From an uncultured Bacilli bacterium (lineage in GTDB: Bacteria; Bacillota_I; Bacilli_A; RF39; UBA660), in contig CAKOPG010000011.1 of NCBI GenBank assembly GCA_934098745.1, positions 1 through 60,914 on the forward strand: DNA of 60,914 nt, given 5' to 3'. The translations under genes were made by a program, and so were the position numbers. Below the pieces are notes generated by a model. It was not told the DNA's origin. It saw only the letters and a list, made by a program, of their open reading frames with translations, and made no database searches. This document shows positions 8,809 through 18,007 of this stretch, one piece after another. Each line of letters begins with the position of its first letter. Position 1 is the stretch's first letter.

Positions 8809-9924
8809 ATGAGAAAAGTTAAAAAACAAAAAAAATTCAGTATCAAAAAAACAATACGTCTAATAATACCCTTATTTATCATAATTATATTACTAGTTAA
8901 TAAAAATAGAATTACTTATTTTTATTTAAGTAAAACTACTGGTTACAGTGAAGATAGTATCGCCGTATTCTTAGAAAAAGATCTCTATAAAGATATAAAA
9001 GATAAAAAATATTCTGAAAACTTAGAAAAAATTATTAAAACCGAATACTATAATCCTACATATATAGATGAATATATAAATATTACTTATCAAGATAAAG
9101 CTAACTTCTTTATAAATATAAATAAATTATTAGATCTAGGATATAAAGCAAACGATATTAATAATCTATATCTTAAACTAGATGATAATGATATCTCCTT
9201 ATTAACTAATAGTGATTATATTGAAGATATTACTAATATTATCAATTTAAGTTACTTTAAAAAAGAAAATTTAGAAAGATATATCAATTATTATAAAAAA
9301 GATAAAGAAAATGCTATTGTCTATGTCAATATTGGCCTAGATAATGAATACTATAGTAATGTATTTAAAATAGATAACCAAGATGACTTACTAGTTTTAG
9401 TAAACAAATACCATTACCTAGAAAAAGACTACGTACCCAGTGATTTAGAAAAAGTTAACTCTAAATACCAGTGGATGGGAAGAAGTAATATGTTGCGAAA
9501 AGATGCCCGCATCGCTTTCGAAGACATGTGTGAAGCTGCTAGCAAAGATAATATATATATTTATGCTGGTAGTGGTTATCGTTCTTATAATACCCAACTA
9601 TCGCTATATAATAATTACGTTAAACGTGATGGCTTTAAAGAAGCTGAAACATACTCCGCCAGAGCCGGTTATTCAGAACATCAAACAGGCCTTGCTATGG
9701 ATATTGCCAACTCTACTGGTTTTATTTCCTCTGGAGACAAAGAATACACTTGGTTATTAGATAATTCTTATAAATATGGTTTTATCTTAAGATATCCCAA
9801 AGATAAAGAATATGTAACCGGATATATGAATGAAGAATGGCATTATCGTTATGTTGGTAAAGATACTGCTAAAATCGTCTTTGATAAAGGTATTACTTAC
9901 GATGAATATATGGCCATGAAATAA
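8809..9924 (+). CDS. Membrane-anchored D,D-/L,D-carboxypeptidase, VanY family
   Basis: 371 residues. A basic N-terminus and one membrane anchor (about residues 18-33) are followed by about 190 residues of acidic, Asn-rich spacer. The C-terminal peptidase_M15B (VanY) domain carries SGYRSYNTQ, the zinc-binding SEHQTGLAMDI (His and Asp) and EEWHYRYVG (His). It probably trims peptidoglycan stem peptides at the outer membrane face. The start is fixed by AGGTGAT directly upstream. A TTGACA lies at 8736, but no good -10 sits at the right distance. It is transcribed divergently from rpoZ and ends in a terminator shared with the Fic gene. Confidence 0.9.
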   Translation: MRKVKKQKKFSIKKTIRLIIPLFIIIILLVNKNRITYFYLSKTTGYSEDSIAVFLEKDLYKDIKDKKYSENLEKIIKTEYYNPTYIDEYINITYQDKANFFININKLLDLGYKANDINNLYLKLDDNDISLLTNSDYIEDITNIINLSYFKKENLERYINYYKKDKENAIVYVNIGLDNEYYSNVFKIDNQDDLLVLVNKYHYLEKDYVPSDLEKVNSKYQWMGRSNMLRKDARIAFEDMCEAASKDNIYIYAGSGYRSYNTQLSLYNNYVKRDGFKEAETYSARAGYSEHQTGLAMDIANSTGFISSGDKEYTWLLDNSYKYGFILRYPKDKEYVTGYMNEEWHYRYVGKDTAKIVFDKGITYDEYMAMK

Positions 9925-9956
9925 CCTACTAATCCATTTAGTAGGTTATTTATTTT
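9920..9956. terminator. Bidirectional terminator between the VanY-type and fic genes
   Basis: 13-base perfect stem AATAACCTACTAA with its complement around a TCCAT loop, followed by TATTTT. The A-rich left side serves the minus-strand gene. Confidence 0.8.
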
Positions 9957-10671
9957 CTATTTCAAAATCTAATAATTTTTCACACACTTTTTCATATAAA
10001 TCTTGTTCATGTTTAATCGTATCGATTAAAAACATCTTATCATTCTTATATTCTTTTAACCATCTCATATAGTAAGATTTATCGTCATTCAAAACAATAA
10101 ATGGCATAATCTTATTTTTTAAACATTCCTTAAACATTATAATTCTACCAACACGACCATTGCCATTGGCAAATGGATGTATAAGTTCAAACCTAAAATG
10201 AAAATCAATTATATCTTCCAAAGTAATATTAATCTTAGAATTATATTCATTTAACAATTTATCTATTTCTTCTTCAACATTTTCCAGATCTATTGTATTA
10301 ATAATATCGACCACTCCTATTATGTTTGGAACGATTTTAAATCCACCAACATTATATCGAGGATTTTCTTCATCACTAGTATTTCTTTTCAAAATTTTAT
10401 TCATTTCTATTATCATTTCTCTAGTTAATGATTTATCGACATTATCTAACATATAATCAAATAATTTAAAATGATTCTTTGATTCAATTAAATCATCCAA
10501 GTGAATTAAATCATTATTTTTAGGAATAAAAGAAGCTGTATTAAATATTGCTTCCGTCTGTTCACTAGTTAACCTACTTCCCTCAATTTTATTTGAATTA
10601 TAAGCAAAATTAACTTGTGAATAATGATATATATTACCTTTAAATTTATTCTTAATTTTTCTTTCCCCCAT
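9946..10671 (-). CDS. Fic family protein (probable AMP transferase)
   Basis: 241 residues. The Fic core motif HPFANGNGRVGR is intact (catalytic His near residue 165), with the Asn, Gly and both Arg residues expected for nucleotide transfer. An N-terminal inhibitory-helix motif is also visible as SNKIEG (near residues 26-31), fitting the (S/T)xxxE(G/N) consensus of class II, self-inhibited Fic proteins. By family knowledge it would transfer AMP to a hydroxyl side chain of a target protein; the target is unknown. No separate antitoxin gene is adjacent, consistent with the internal inhibitory helix. No good Shine-Dalgarno precedes the ATG at 10671. Confidence 0.9.
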   Translation of the reverse strand: MGERKIKNKFKGNIYHYSQVNFAYNSNKIEGSRLTSEQTEAIFNTASFIPKNNDLIHLDDLIESKNHFKLFDYMLDNVDKSLTREMIIEMNKILKRNTSDEENPRYNVGGFKIVPNIIGVVDIINTIDLENVEEEIDKLLNEYNSKINITLEDIIDFHFRFELIHPFANGNGRVGRIIMFKECLKNKIMPFIVLNDDKSYYMRWLKEYKNDKMFLIDTIKHEQDLYEKVCEKLLDFEIENK

Positions 10672-10697
10672 AAATTATCTATATTTATCCCTTATCT

Positions 10698-10725
10698 ATA
10701 TCTTACGTCAGTCCCTTTGGGATAA
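10698..10725 (-). repeat. Dispersed intergenic repeat, copy 2 (inverted)
   Basis: Reads on the minus strand TTATCCC, AAA, GGGACTG, ACGTAAGATAT. It lies between the fic start and the tRNA-Ser promoter. The small TCCC/GGGA palindrome and the CGTAA block match the other copies. Confidence 0.65.
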
Positions 10726-10766
10726 TTTAAAAACAATATTTTTCAAAAAAGAGTTATCAAATGATT

Positions 10767-10795
10767 GACAAATAATAGACAATATTATAAAATTA
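10767..10795 (+). promoter_or_regulatory. Promoter of tRNA-Ser
   Basis: TTGACA (10767-10772), 17-base spacer, TAAAAT (10790-10795), 17 bases before the tRNA 5' end. Confidence 0.75.
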
Positions 10796-10812
10796 AATGT
10801 GTAAGCAATTTT

Positions 10813-10903
10813 GGAGTGATACTCAAGAGGCTGAAGAGGCGCCCCTGCTAAGGGTGTAGAGTGGGAAACTGCTGCGAGGGTTCAAATCCCTCTCACTCCG
10901 CCA
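10813..10903 (+). tRNA. tRNA-Ser (GCT anticodon)
   Basis: 91 bases with CCA encoded. The acceptor stem is GGAGTGA/TCACTCC. The anticodon stem is CGCCC/GGGTG around the loop CTGCTAA, giving anticodon GCT (AGC/AGT codons). It has a long variable arm and the T arm GAGGGTTCAAATCCCTC. All features fit a class II serine tRNA. Confidence 0.95.
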
Positions 10904-10914
10904 TTTAAAAATTT

Positions 10915-10937
10915 AACTAGGACTACCTAGTTTTTTT
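10915..10937 (+). terminator. Terminator of tRNA-Ser
   Basis: Stem AACTAGG/CCTAGTT, loop ACTA, followed by seven T. Confidence 0.85.
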
Positions 10938-11003
10938 CTATCTTATTAACGTAAATCTAGATTTTTTTTTAATATTATATTATAATTATCTCTAGGTGAA
11001 ATC

Positions 11004-11534
11004 ATGCTAATAGTTAAAAATAATAAACTTATGAATTATGGTAATCGTGGTATGACCCTAGAAAGTGATATCAATATTACTAATGATTATTATATGGATA
11101 AAAAAATAGCTTTAATATATAAAAAGCCTATTCCGATTAAAGTCCTTAAAGTAAATGAAACTAAAACAAGAATTAAAGATGGATTTTATGAACAAAAATC
11201 AACCCTTGATTATAGTGGCATATACAAAGAAAAATATCTTGAATTTGATGCTAAAGAAACTAATAGTAAAACAAGTTTCCCTTTATCAAATATTCATCCC
11301 CATCAAATAAATCATATTAAAAATGTCTTATATTATGGTGGAATTGCTTTTTTAATAATAAGATTTAATTATCATAATAAGACTTTTCTATTAAAAGGAA
11401 ATACTCTTCTAGAATATCTAAATACCACCGATAGAAAGTCTATCCCCTATGATTTCTTTGTTAATAATTGTCAAGTTATTGCCCTAAAATACCAACCACG
11501 ATTAGATTATTTAAAAATAATTGATATTTTATAA
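11004..11534 (+). CDS. recU: Holliday junction resolvase RecU
   Basis: 176 residues. The family signatures are visible: NYGNRGMTLE near the N-terminus, the catalytic cluster DYSGIYKEKYLEFDAKET (Asp, Glu and Lys of the PD-(D/E)XK fold) and SFPLSNIHPHQINH. RecU cuts four-way DNA junctions during recombination repair and chromosome segregation. It is directly upstream of ponA, the conserved recU-ponA arrangement of Bacilli. The start ATG follows AGGTGA by five bases. Confidence 0.95.
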   Translation: MLIVKNNKLMNYGNRGMTLESDINITNDYYMDKKIALIYKKPIPIKVLKVNETKTRIKDGFYEQKSTLDYSGIYKEKYLEFDAKETNSKTSFPLSNIHPHQINHIKNVLYYGGIAFLIIRFNYHNKTFLLKGNTLLEYLNTTDRKSIPYDFFVNNCQVIALKYQPRLDYLKIIDIL

Positions 11535-11579
11535 TTTATATATTATAATTATAATAGATAAGTAAGGAAGTTGATAAAA

Positions 11580-14525
11580 GTGAGAAAAGTTAAGAAAAAA
11601 AATATATTCGAAAAATTAAAAGATAAAGTTGTCAAAGAAAAAGATGAACTAACAAAAAATAAGAATATTAATAACAAAAGAAAAAAAGTTGAAAATAATT
11701 CTACCGTTAAAAAGAAAAATAGTCCAAGTTCTAAAGTTCCTAAAAAGAAAAAAAATTCTAATAAATCACCTAAACGTAGTTTATGGAAAAAAATAGTAAC
11801 CGCTATTTTAATTATTGGTATTGTTGGTGTCCTACTTATGACAGCTTTCTTTGGTTATATCGTTATAACAGCCCCAAAGTTTACCGAATCAGCCTTTAAC
11901 GTTAAAGATCAGACTGTCGTATATGATATTAATGGTGAAGTCATTGCTACTCTGGGAGCTGAAAAACGTGAAAGTGTTACCTATGATGAATTACCTCAAG
12001 TATTAATTGATGCTATTGTTGCTACCGAAGACTCTAGATATTTCCAACATAATGGTGTTGATTTATTTAGATTTATCAAAGCTACTTTCCTCCAGTTAAT
12101 AGGAAGAGACGATGCTGGCGGAGCCTCTACTATTACCATGCAAACGGTTAAAAATAACTTAACTAAAAAAGATACAATTGAAAAAAATAAAATTCAAAAA
12201 ATTATTCGTAAATTTCAAGATGTTTATCTAGCCGTATATAAAGTTGAAAAAGAATATTCCAAAGAAGAAATATTAGAATTATATGTCAATAACTATAATT
12301 TAGGTTCAAATATCTATGGTGTTGGCGAAGCCTCTAAATATTATTTTGGTAAAGATGTTAAAGATCTTACCCTACCTGAAGCTTCGATGATTGCTGGATT
12401 ATTCCAAGCTCCCGGTAGACATAACCCATATAAAAATATTGATAGTGCTACTAAAAGAAGAAATACTGTTTTATATTTAATGAAACTTCATGGTTATATT
12501 ACCGCTGAAGAAGAAGAATTAGCTAAACAAATAAGTATTGAAAGCCTTTTAGCTGGAGCCAATAATAATACTGAATATCAAGGATTTATTGATGTTGTAG
12601 TAAAAGAAGTTGAAGAATTAACCGATGGTGATAATCCCTATACTGTTCCTATGAAAATATATACTACTATGGAAAAATCTATTCAAGATGGTATAAACGA
12701 AGTCCTAAGCAATAATGAATGGTATTGGAAAAACGATGACTTAGTGCAAGCTGGTATTGCTGTTGTCAACGTTGAAACTGGCGCTGTCGCTGCCGTTGGT
12801 AACGGAAGAAATCGTGGAAATGGTGTAAGAATATTCAACTATGCCACCGAAGCTCTAAAACAACCCGGTTCAACTGCTAAACCACTATTTGATTACGGTC
12901 CCGGTATTGAATATAATAACTTTTCTTCATATACCCTTTTCAACGACGAACCTTGGACTTATACCAATGGCCCATCCGTAAATAACTGGGATGGTGGTTT
13001 CCATGGTTTAGTTACCACCCGTTATGCTCTTCAATACTCAAGAAACGTTCCCGCTTTAAAAGCTTACCAACAAGTTGGCGGTAAAAATATTCAAAAATTT
13101 GTCTATAGCCTTGGCCTAGACGTTTCATTAAATCAAAGTTCCGAAAACTATCGTGTTGTAAATCAAAGTACTGGTCTTGATAATACCATTAACGAAGCTT
13201 ACGCCATTGGCGGTGCTGCTGAAGGATTTAGCCCATTAACTATGGCTTCTGCCTATGCCGGCTTTGCCTCTGGAGGTTATTATACTAGTCCTTACTCAGT
13301 TACTAAAATCGAATATCGTGAAACTGGAGAATCTAAAGAATATAAACCTACCAAAACTCGTGTTATGAAAGATTCTACCGCTTATATTATGAATAATATC
13401 TTAGAATCAGCCGTTCAAGTAGGCTTTAACGGTGGTGCTGCTGTATCTGGTTCTCACGTAGCTGCTAAAACAGGTACTACTAACTATAACGAAGATACCA
13501 TGAAAAAATATAACTTACCTAGTAACGCCGTAAATGACTTATGGACCGTTGCCTATACATCGCAATATTCCGTTGCCGTTTGGTATGGCTATGACAGTAT
13601 CTATAACAAAGAAGCTGACCGTGTTACTTATAACGTCAGTACCGGTGGTCATAAAGAAGGTGTCGTATCCGCTGTTATGAAGTATATCCCTAAAGATACT
13701 AAAGGCTGGACCATGCCAAGCTCAGTTGTTGCCTCAACCGTAGAAAGAGGTACATGGCCCGATAAATTACCTAGTGCTAATACTCCAAGTGATATGATCC
13801 TAACCGAATACTTTGTAAGAGGTACCCAACCTACAGAAACCTCTGAAAGATATGCTACCTTACCAGATGTTACTAACCTAAAGAGTTCTAAAAACAGTGC
13901 TAATTCCGTTACTCTTACATGGAATTATAAAGAACCTGAAGTCTTAACCACAACCTATCTAAAAAAATACTTTAGTAATAGTGTCTTCGGTAATCAAGGT
14001 AATGACTACTACAATGAAAGAATAAATTATAACAATAATACCTTAGGTCCAGTTGGTTATGGTATATATAAACAAGAAACTAATGGTACCCTTACTTTAA
14101 TTGCTTATACCGATAAACTCACTTATACTTATACCGGCAGTGGCAAAACTACTCTAGTAGTTAAAGCTGAACACAAAAACTTTAAATCTAACGCTAGTAA
14201 AGGAACTTCTATTGATTTATCACTAAGTGAAGCCCAAAATGAGAAATTAATCGTTGCTCTAAATGGCAAATCAATAGTAAATGAAACTGTTGGTAATTAT
14301 AGTGATGCTGGTATTAATAAAATATACTATGGCAAAATTGATGTCACAACTACAGCTAATATTGGATATCAAATTACGGCCAATAACCAAATAAATAACT
14401 TCACAACAATTGATAAATTAAATAACTTTGTTAATTCCCTAAACTCTGGATCTTACAAAATTACTTACATTGTTACTTATCTTGGTAATGAAACTACCGT
14501 CAGTAGAACAATTTACCTAACCTAA
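11580..14525 (+). CDS. ponA: Class A penicillin-binding protein (PBP1A/PonA)
   Basis: About 981 residues. It has a long Lys-rich cytoplasmic tail (to about residue 68), one membrane segment, a glycosyltransferase domain (EDSRYFQHNGVD and GGASTITMQ) and a transpeptidase domain with STAKPL (active Ser), YSRN and KTGTTN. The last 250 residues or so, after LPDVTNLKSS, look like a fibronectin III-like domain (VTLTWNY) plus another beta domain. It polymerises and cross-links peptidoglycan at the outer membrane face. The GTG at 11580 is chosen because AAGGAAG ends nine bases upstream; the TTG at 11571 abuts that site. It probably forms an operon with recU, which ends 45 bases upstream. Confidence 0.95.
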   Translation: MRKVKKKNIFEKLKDKVVKEKDELTKNKNINNKRKKVENNSTVKKKNSPSSKVPKKKKNSNKSPKRSLWKKIVTAILIIGIVGVLLMTAFFGYIVITAPKFTESAFNVKDQTVVYDINGEVIATLGAEKRESVTYDELPQVLIDAIVATEDSRYFQHNGVDLFRFIKATFLQLIGRDDAGGASTITMQTVKNNLTKKDTIEKNKIQKIIRKFQDVYLAVYKVEKEYSKEEILELYVNNYNLGSNIYGVGEASKYYFGKDVKDLTLPEASMIAGLFQAPGRHNPYKNIDSATKRRNTVLYLMKLHGYITAEEEELAKQISIESLLAGANNNTEYQGFIDVVVKEVEELTDGDNPYTVPMKIYTTMEKSIQDGINEVLSNNEWYWKNDDLVQAGIAVVNVETGAVAAVGNGRNRGNGVRIFNYATEALKQPGSTAKPLFDYGPGIEYNNFSSYTLFNDEPWTYTNGPSVNNWDGGFHGLVTTRYALQYSRNVPALKAYQQVGGKNIQKFVYSLGLDVSLNQSSENYRVVNQSTGLDNTINEAYAIGGAAEGFSPLTMASAYAGFASGGYYTSPYSVTKIEYRETGESKEYKPTKTRVMKDSTAYIMNNILESAVQVGFNGGAAVSGSHVAAKTGTTNYNEDTMKKYNLPSNAVNDLWTVAYTSQYSVAVWYGYDSIYNKEADRVTYNVSTGGHKEGVVSAVMKYIPKDTKGWTMPSSVVASTVERGTWPDKLPSANTPSDMILTEYFVRGTQPTETSERYATLPDVTNLKSSKNSANSVTLTWNYKEPEVLTTTYLKKYFSNSVFGNQGNDYYNERINYNNNTLGPVGYGIYKQETNGTLTLIAYTDKLTYTYTGSGKTTLVVKAEHKNFKSNASKGTSIDLSLSEAQNEKLIVALNGKSIVNETVGNYSDAGINKIYYGKIDVTTTANIGYQITANNQINNFTTIDKLNNFVNSLNSGSYKITYIVTYLGNETTVSRTIYLT

Positions 14526-14554
14526 AAAGAATCATTAATTTGATTCTTTTTCTT
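14526..14554. terminator. Bidirectional terminator, ponA / glycosyltransferase
   Basis: AAAAAGAATCA/TTGATTCTTTTT hairpin with T-run on both strands. It overlaps the 3' end of the minus-strand gene. Confidence 0.75.
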
Positions 14555-15623
14555 TCATAATTATTTCCTTATTACTAATTAACATCTCATTATCTTTATC
14601 ATGCATTAAAGCCTTATCAATATAATATAACGCTTCATCATATAAACCTAAATTATAATATACCACACTAAGCAAATTATCAATCGTATAATCCCAACTA
14701 AAAGGTTCATTTATATATATAAGTTCATGTGATTTTATACTCTTAGCTAAAATTAAATTATTAATGACCTCTAAATAATTTCCCTGATGATACTCTAAAA
14801 TAGCTAATTCTACATACCCATCTCTTAAAGATGGATCCTCATCAATAGCTTTTTTATACCACATTCTTGCCAAAGATATATTATCCATTGCCTGGTAACT
14901 TCGAGCAATAAATCGCATCGAAGCAGCCCTTTCTGGGATCCATGTAGCTTTCTTTAAAGTTAAATGTTTCTTTAAAGTATTAATACATTTATCCCATTCC
15001 TTATTATACATATATTCTCTCCCCAAATAATGCATATTACGATCATTTTCCGGATCTTCCCTAACAGATAATTCTAATAAATCTAAATAATAACTTCTAG
15101 ATTTTAACCTATCTGGATAATGATTTAAAACAATCCCCTTATCTATTTTTACTACCTCATGATTATTTATCCTAGATAAAACTTCATGTACGGGATATAT
15201 CCACTTATAACCATGTCTAGCATGTATCTTATCATATAAAAAACTAACTACTGGCCTATCCCCTTCTAATTGCCAATTATAAGTATATTTTAATCTAGTC
15301 GTATCATCGGTCCAAATTTCCTGTATTTTTTCATACCATCCCGGTAGAAAGACCTCATCTAAATCCGTTGATACACAGATATCTATTTCATCTGATACCA
15401 TCTCTAAAGCTTTATTTCTCGCTTCATCAAAACGCCAAGGCTCTATCTTTACCCTTGATACATGTACTCCCAATTCTTTTAAAATAGTTACTGTCTTATC
15501 ATCAGAACCCGTATCAAGAACATATATTTCATCAGCTTCCTTCATTGCTTCATACCAACGATATACATTCTTTTCCTCATTCTTACTTATCGCATATACC
15601 GCTATCTTATATTTTTTTACCAT
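14535..15623 (-). CDS. Family 2 glycosyltransferase with C-terminal TPR-like repeats
   Basis: About 362 residues from the ATG at 15623 (preceded by GAGGG). The N-terminal GT-A domain starts KIAVYAISKNEEKNVYRW. It has the nucleotide-binding VLDTGSDDKT and a metal-binding-type acidic motif STDLDEVF. From about residue 195 the protein consists of helical repeats (HYLGREYMYNKEW, ARMWYKKAIDEDPSLRDGY, YDEALYYIDKALMHD) resembling tetratricopeptide repeats. Donor and acceptor sugars cannot be predicted. It is isolated between ponA and a two-component system and is transcribed convergently with ponA. Confidence 0.85.
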   Translation of the reverse strand: MVKKYKIAVYAISKNEEKNVYRWYEAMKEADEIYVLDTGSDDKTVTILKELGVHVSRVKIEPWRFDEARNKALEMVSDEIDICVSTDLDEVFLPGWYEKIQEIWTDDTTRLKYTYNWQLEGDRPVVSFLYDKIHARHGYKWIYPVHEVLSRINNHEVVKIDKGIVLNHYPDRLKSRSYYLDLLELSVREDPENDRNMHYLGREYMYNKEWDKCINTLKKHLTLKKATWIPERAASMRFIARSYQAMDNISLARMWYKKAIDEDPSLRDGYVELAILEYHQGNYLEVINNLILAKSIKSHELIYINEPFSWDYTIDNLLSVVYYNLGLYDEALYYIDKALMHDKDNEMLISNKEIIMKEKESN

Positions 15624-15735
15624 CAAATTTCCCTCTATATATCTTATGATTAACATTAACATAATTTACCATATTTATTTTATAATTCTTCCTTATTTTT
15701 AAGATATACTTAAAACATGAAAAGGAGATGATATA

Positions 15736-15756
15736 TGAATATAGAACAAAAATAAA
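15736..15756 (+). other. Six-codon minigene with strong ribosome-binding site
   Basis: AAGGAG seven bases before ATG, then AAT ATA GAA CAA AAA TAA (MNIEQK). It lies just upstream of the response-regulator -10 element. It may be a leader peptide, a chance match or the remnant start of a deleted gene. Confidence 0.3.
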
Positions 15757-15765
15757 ATATATGCT

Positions 15766-15771
15766 ATAATT
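15766..15771 (+). promoter_or_regulatory. Extended -10 promoter of the two-component operon
   Basis: TATGC followed by TATAAT (extended -10, TGn). There is no convincing -35 at 17 bases. It lies 18 bases before the response-regulator ATG. Confidence 0.5.
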
Positions 15772-15788
15772 TAAGTGGAGGTAATATT

Positions 15789-16445
15789 ATGTATTCGATC
15801 GTTTTTGTTGAAGATGAAGTAAATTTAAACAATTTAATTAAATCTTATCTAACTAAAGCTGGATATAATGTCATATCTTTCTACAATGGCAAAGATGCTC
15901 TAGATAACATTGATATTCCCGCACACTTATGGATTCTTGATATTATGCTACCTGATGAAGTAAGTGGCTATGATATTATTAAAAAAATTCGTGCTACCCA
16001 CGAGTCGATGCCAGTTATTTTCACTTCGGCTAGAGATAAAGATTTAGACAAAATAATCGGTTTAGAATTAGGAAGTGATGATTATATAACTAAACCATAT
16101 TCCCCTAAAGAACTAGTCTTAAGAGTAAACAATATTATTAAAAGAGTATATTCAAGTGATATCTCTAAAGTAAAATATGATGACTATAATATTGATTTAG
16201 ATAAAAGAATAGTTACTTATAATAATAATTTTTTAAACTTAACTACATTAGAATTTGATTTATTAAAAATGTTTATTACAAATAAAAATAAATCCTTTTC
16301 AAGGGATGATATCTTAAATATTATTTGGGGTGAAAATTATTTTGGAACTGATCGTGTTGTTGATGATCTAGTTAGAAGACTAAGAAAGAAAATGCCAGAT
16401 TTAAACATTGAGACAATGTATGGCTATGGTTATCGTCTAACATGA
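15789..16445 (+). CDS. OmpR/PhoB-type response regulator
   Basis: 218 residues. The receiver domain has the acidic pair in VEDE (residues 8-9), the phosphoacceptor Asp51 in WILDIMLPDE, the Thr/Ser in FTSA, and the conserved Lys in YITKPYSPKEL. The C-terminal winged helix (about 125-218) contains LTTLEFDLLKM, RDDILNIIWG and VDDLVRRLRKK. It is a DNA-binding transcription factor switched by phosphorylation. It overlaps the sensor-kinase gene by four bases (ATGA). The start is set by GGAGG seven bases upstream. The signal and regulon are unknown. Confidence 0.93.
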   Translation: MYSIVFVEDEVNLNNLIKSYLTKAGYNVISFYNGKDALDNIDIPAHLWILDIMLPDEVSGYDIIKKIRATHESMPVIFTSARDKDLDKIIGLELGSDDYITKPYSPKELVLRVNNIIKRVYSSDISKVKYDDYNIDLDKRIVTYNNNFLNLTTLEFDLLKMFITNKNKSFSRDDILNIIWGENYFGTDRVVDDLVRRLRKKMPDLNIETMYGYGYRLT

Positions 16446-17710
16446 GAAAAATATCATTACCACATCAATTAATATATATATGCATATTAATTATTGGAAT
16501 AATTTTTATTACTCTAGGTATAATATTACCTAAAGAATTACTTCCAATATATGAAGAAAATATTTATAATAGATTAAAACAACCCTTATATCTTATTACT
16601 GATACCGGTGATGTTGATACCAACAATTTTACTGATATTGCCTATATATTCAACGTCAGTAATAATATATATACTTCCTATAATATAACAGATGTTGTCA
16701 ATGATTTTGATACAGATATTCTAAATTATATAAATAACGACTATGGTAAATTCATATATAAAAATGAATTATATTATTATTATACCCACAATACCAAAAA
16801 TGCCAATATCATTTCAATTACTGATGATAATTACATAAACAATATGAAAGAAGATATTCTATATACTATTTTCATAGTTGTAGGGTTATCCTTTGCCCTA
16901 TGTTCATTAATCCTTGTTTTATGGTCTAATAATTTAGTTAATAACATCATCATATTAAAAAGAAAAATAAAAAATATTAATAATGATGCTTATAAAATTA
17001 GCTTTAATCATAAAATAAACGATGAAATATACTCCTTAAATGAATCTATCGAAAATATGCGCGAATATCTTAAAAAAAATGAATTGTATAAAAATCAAAT
17101 GTATCAAAACATTTCCCACGATTTTAAAACTCCCATTACCGTCATCAAATCATACATTGAGGCTTCCGAAGATGGCATGGAAACGAAAGATAACTGTCTT
17201 AAAGTAATCAAAGAACAAATTAATTTATTAGAAAATAAAGTCCACTCCTTATTATATTTGAATAAATTAAACTATATTAAAGATAAAAAAGAAAATTTAA
17301 AACAGCAGACAGATCTTTCAATAATAATTAATACATCTATTGAAAAATTTAAAAGAATTCGCCCTGATTTAAAATATACTCTTGATATATCTGGTAAAAA
17401 ACTATGTCGTGGAACATCTGATATGTGGGAAACAATTATTGATAATTTATTAAACAATTTTATGCGCTATGCCAAAAAAGAAATTAAAATTACTGTTAAA
17501 AATAAAGAAATTATTTTATTCAATGATGGCCTACCTATAGATAGTAATATTTTAGATAGTATGTTTTCTCCATATGAAAAAGGTATAAACGGAATGTTTG
17601 GCCTAGGATTATCAATTGTTAAGAAAACACTCAATTTCTTAAATTATGATATTCGTGTAGAAAATATAAAAAATGGTGTTAATTTTATTATAAAAGAAGA
17701 AAGACCCTAA
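16442..17710 (+). CDS. Sensor histidine kinase
   Basis: 422 residues. Two membrane segments (about 10-30 and 140-165) enclose a ~110-residue extracellular sensor region. The HisKA motif is NISHDFKTPITVIKSYI with the phospho-acceptor His226. The ATPase part has an N-box (ETIIDNLLNNFMRYA), a short G1-type NDG and the G2 box GLGLSIVKK. It is coupled to the response regulator upstream and its product should phosphorylate Asp51 of that protein. The external sensor region is Asn/Asp/Tyr-rich and not recognisable as a known sensor fold. The coding end runs into a hairpin shared with the opposite-strand gene. Confidence 0.92.
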   Translation: MRKISLPHQLIYICILIIGIIFITLGIILPKELLPIYEENIYNRLKQPLYLITDTGDVDTNNFTDIAYIFNVSNNIYTSYNITDVVNDFDTDILNYINNDYGKFIYKNELYYYYTHNTKNANIISITDDNYINNMKEDILYTIFIVVGLSFALCSLILVLWSNNLVNNIIILKRKIKNINNDAYKISFNHKINDEIYSLNESIENMREYLKKNELYKNQMYQNISHDFKTPITVIKSYIEASEDGMETKDNCLKVIKEQINLLENKVHSLLYLNKLNYIKDKKENLKQQTDLSIIINTSIEKFKRIRPDLKYTLDISGKKLCRGTSDMWETIIDNLLNNFMRYAKKEIKITVKNKEIILFNDGLPIDSNILDSMFSPYEKGINGMFGLGLSIVKKTLNFLNYDIRVENIKNGVNFIIKEERP

Positions 17711-17725
17711 TCAGTCTTTCTTTTC
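17697..17725. terminator. Bidirectional terminator, sensor kinase / holin-like gene
   Basis: AAGAAAGAC/GTCTTTCTT stem with an eight-base loop, followed by TT on the plus strand. It includes both stop codons. Confidence 0.65.
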
Positions 17726-18007
17726 GTTATCACTAGATTCTAAACCAAAATAGCCCTTAAAAGTTTTATATAAGCCTTCAGCTCCGATCAAAGTAAATAA
17801 ACCAATCCATAAAGCATATAATAAATTAGAAGTATAAAATGATAAAGCATAACACAACCCTATTCCATATGATAAAAATATAGATATAAGTTTATTAAAA
17901 ATACTTCCAAAATTAAAAGTTTGTTTTACTTTTTGGATAACTTGAGAGGAAATAATACTAGCAATAGATGCTACATATAACATATTAAGTAATAATTCAC
18001 TATTCAC
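17711..18007 (-). CDS. Small membrane protein, holin-like
   Basis: 98 residues with hydrophobic segments near residues 5-22 and 35-55, and a third in LLYALWIGLFTLIGAEG. The C-terminus is charged (SSDNEKKD). Size, topology and the ending GAEGLYKTFKGYFGL are reminiscent of phage holins, but I cannot assign a family. It starts with GTG at 18007, overlapping the preceding gene by eight bases, so the two are coupled. A small membrane protein after a small coiled-coil membrane protein is the order seen in some phage lysis modules. The position next to ssrA, a frequent phage integration site, fits a lysis-module remnant. Confidence 0.5.
   Translation of the reverse strand: MNSELLLNMLYVASIASIISSQVIQKVKQTFNFGSIFNKLISIFLSYGIGLCYALSFYTSNLLYALWIGLFTLIGAEGLYKTFKGYFGLESSDNEKKD

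Noticed and set aside
8673..8882. N-terminal extension of the rpoZ frame (136-residue reading)
   Set aside because: It overlaps the divergent VanY-type gene, is low-complexity hydrophobic sequence, and a good ribosome-binding site and GTG fit the 66-residue RpoZ.
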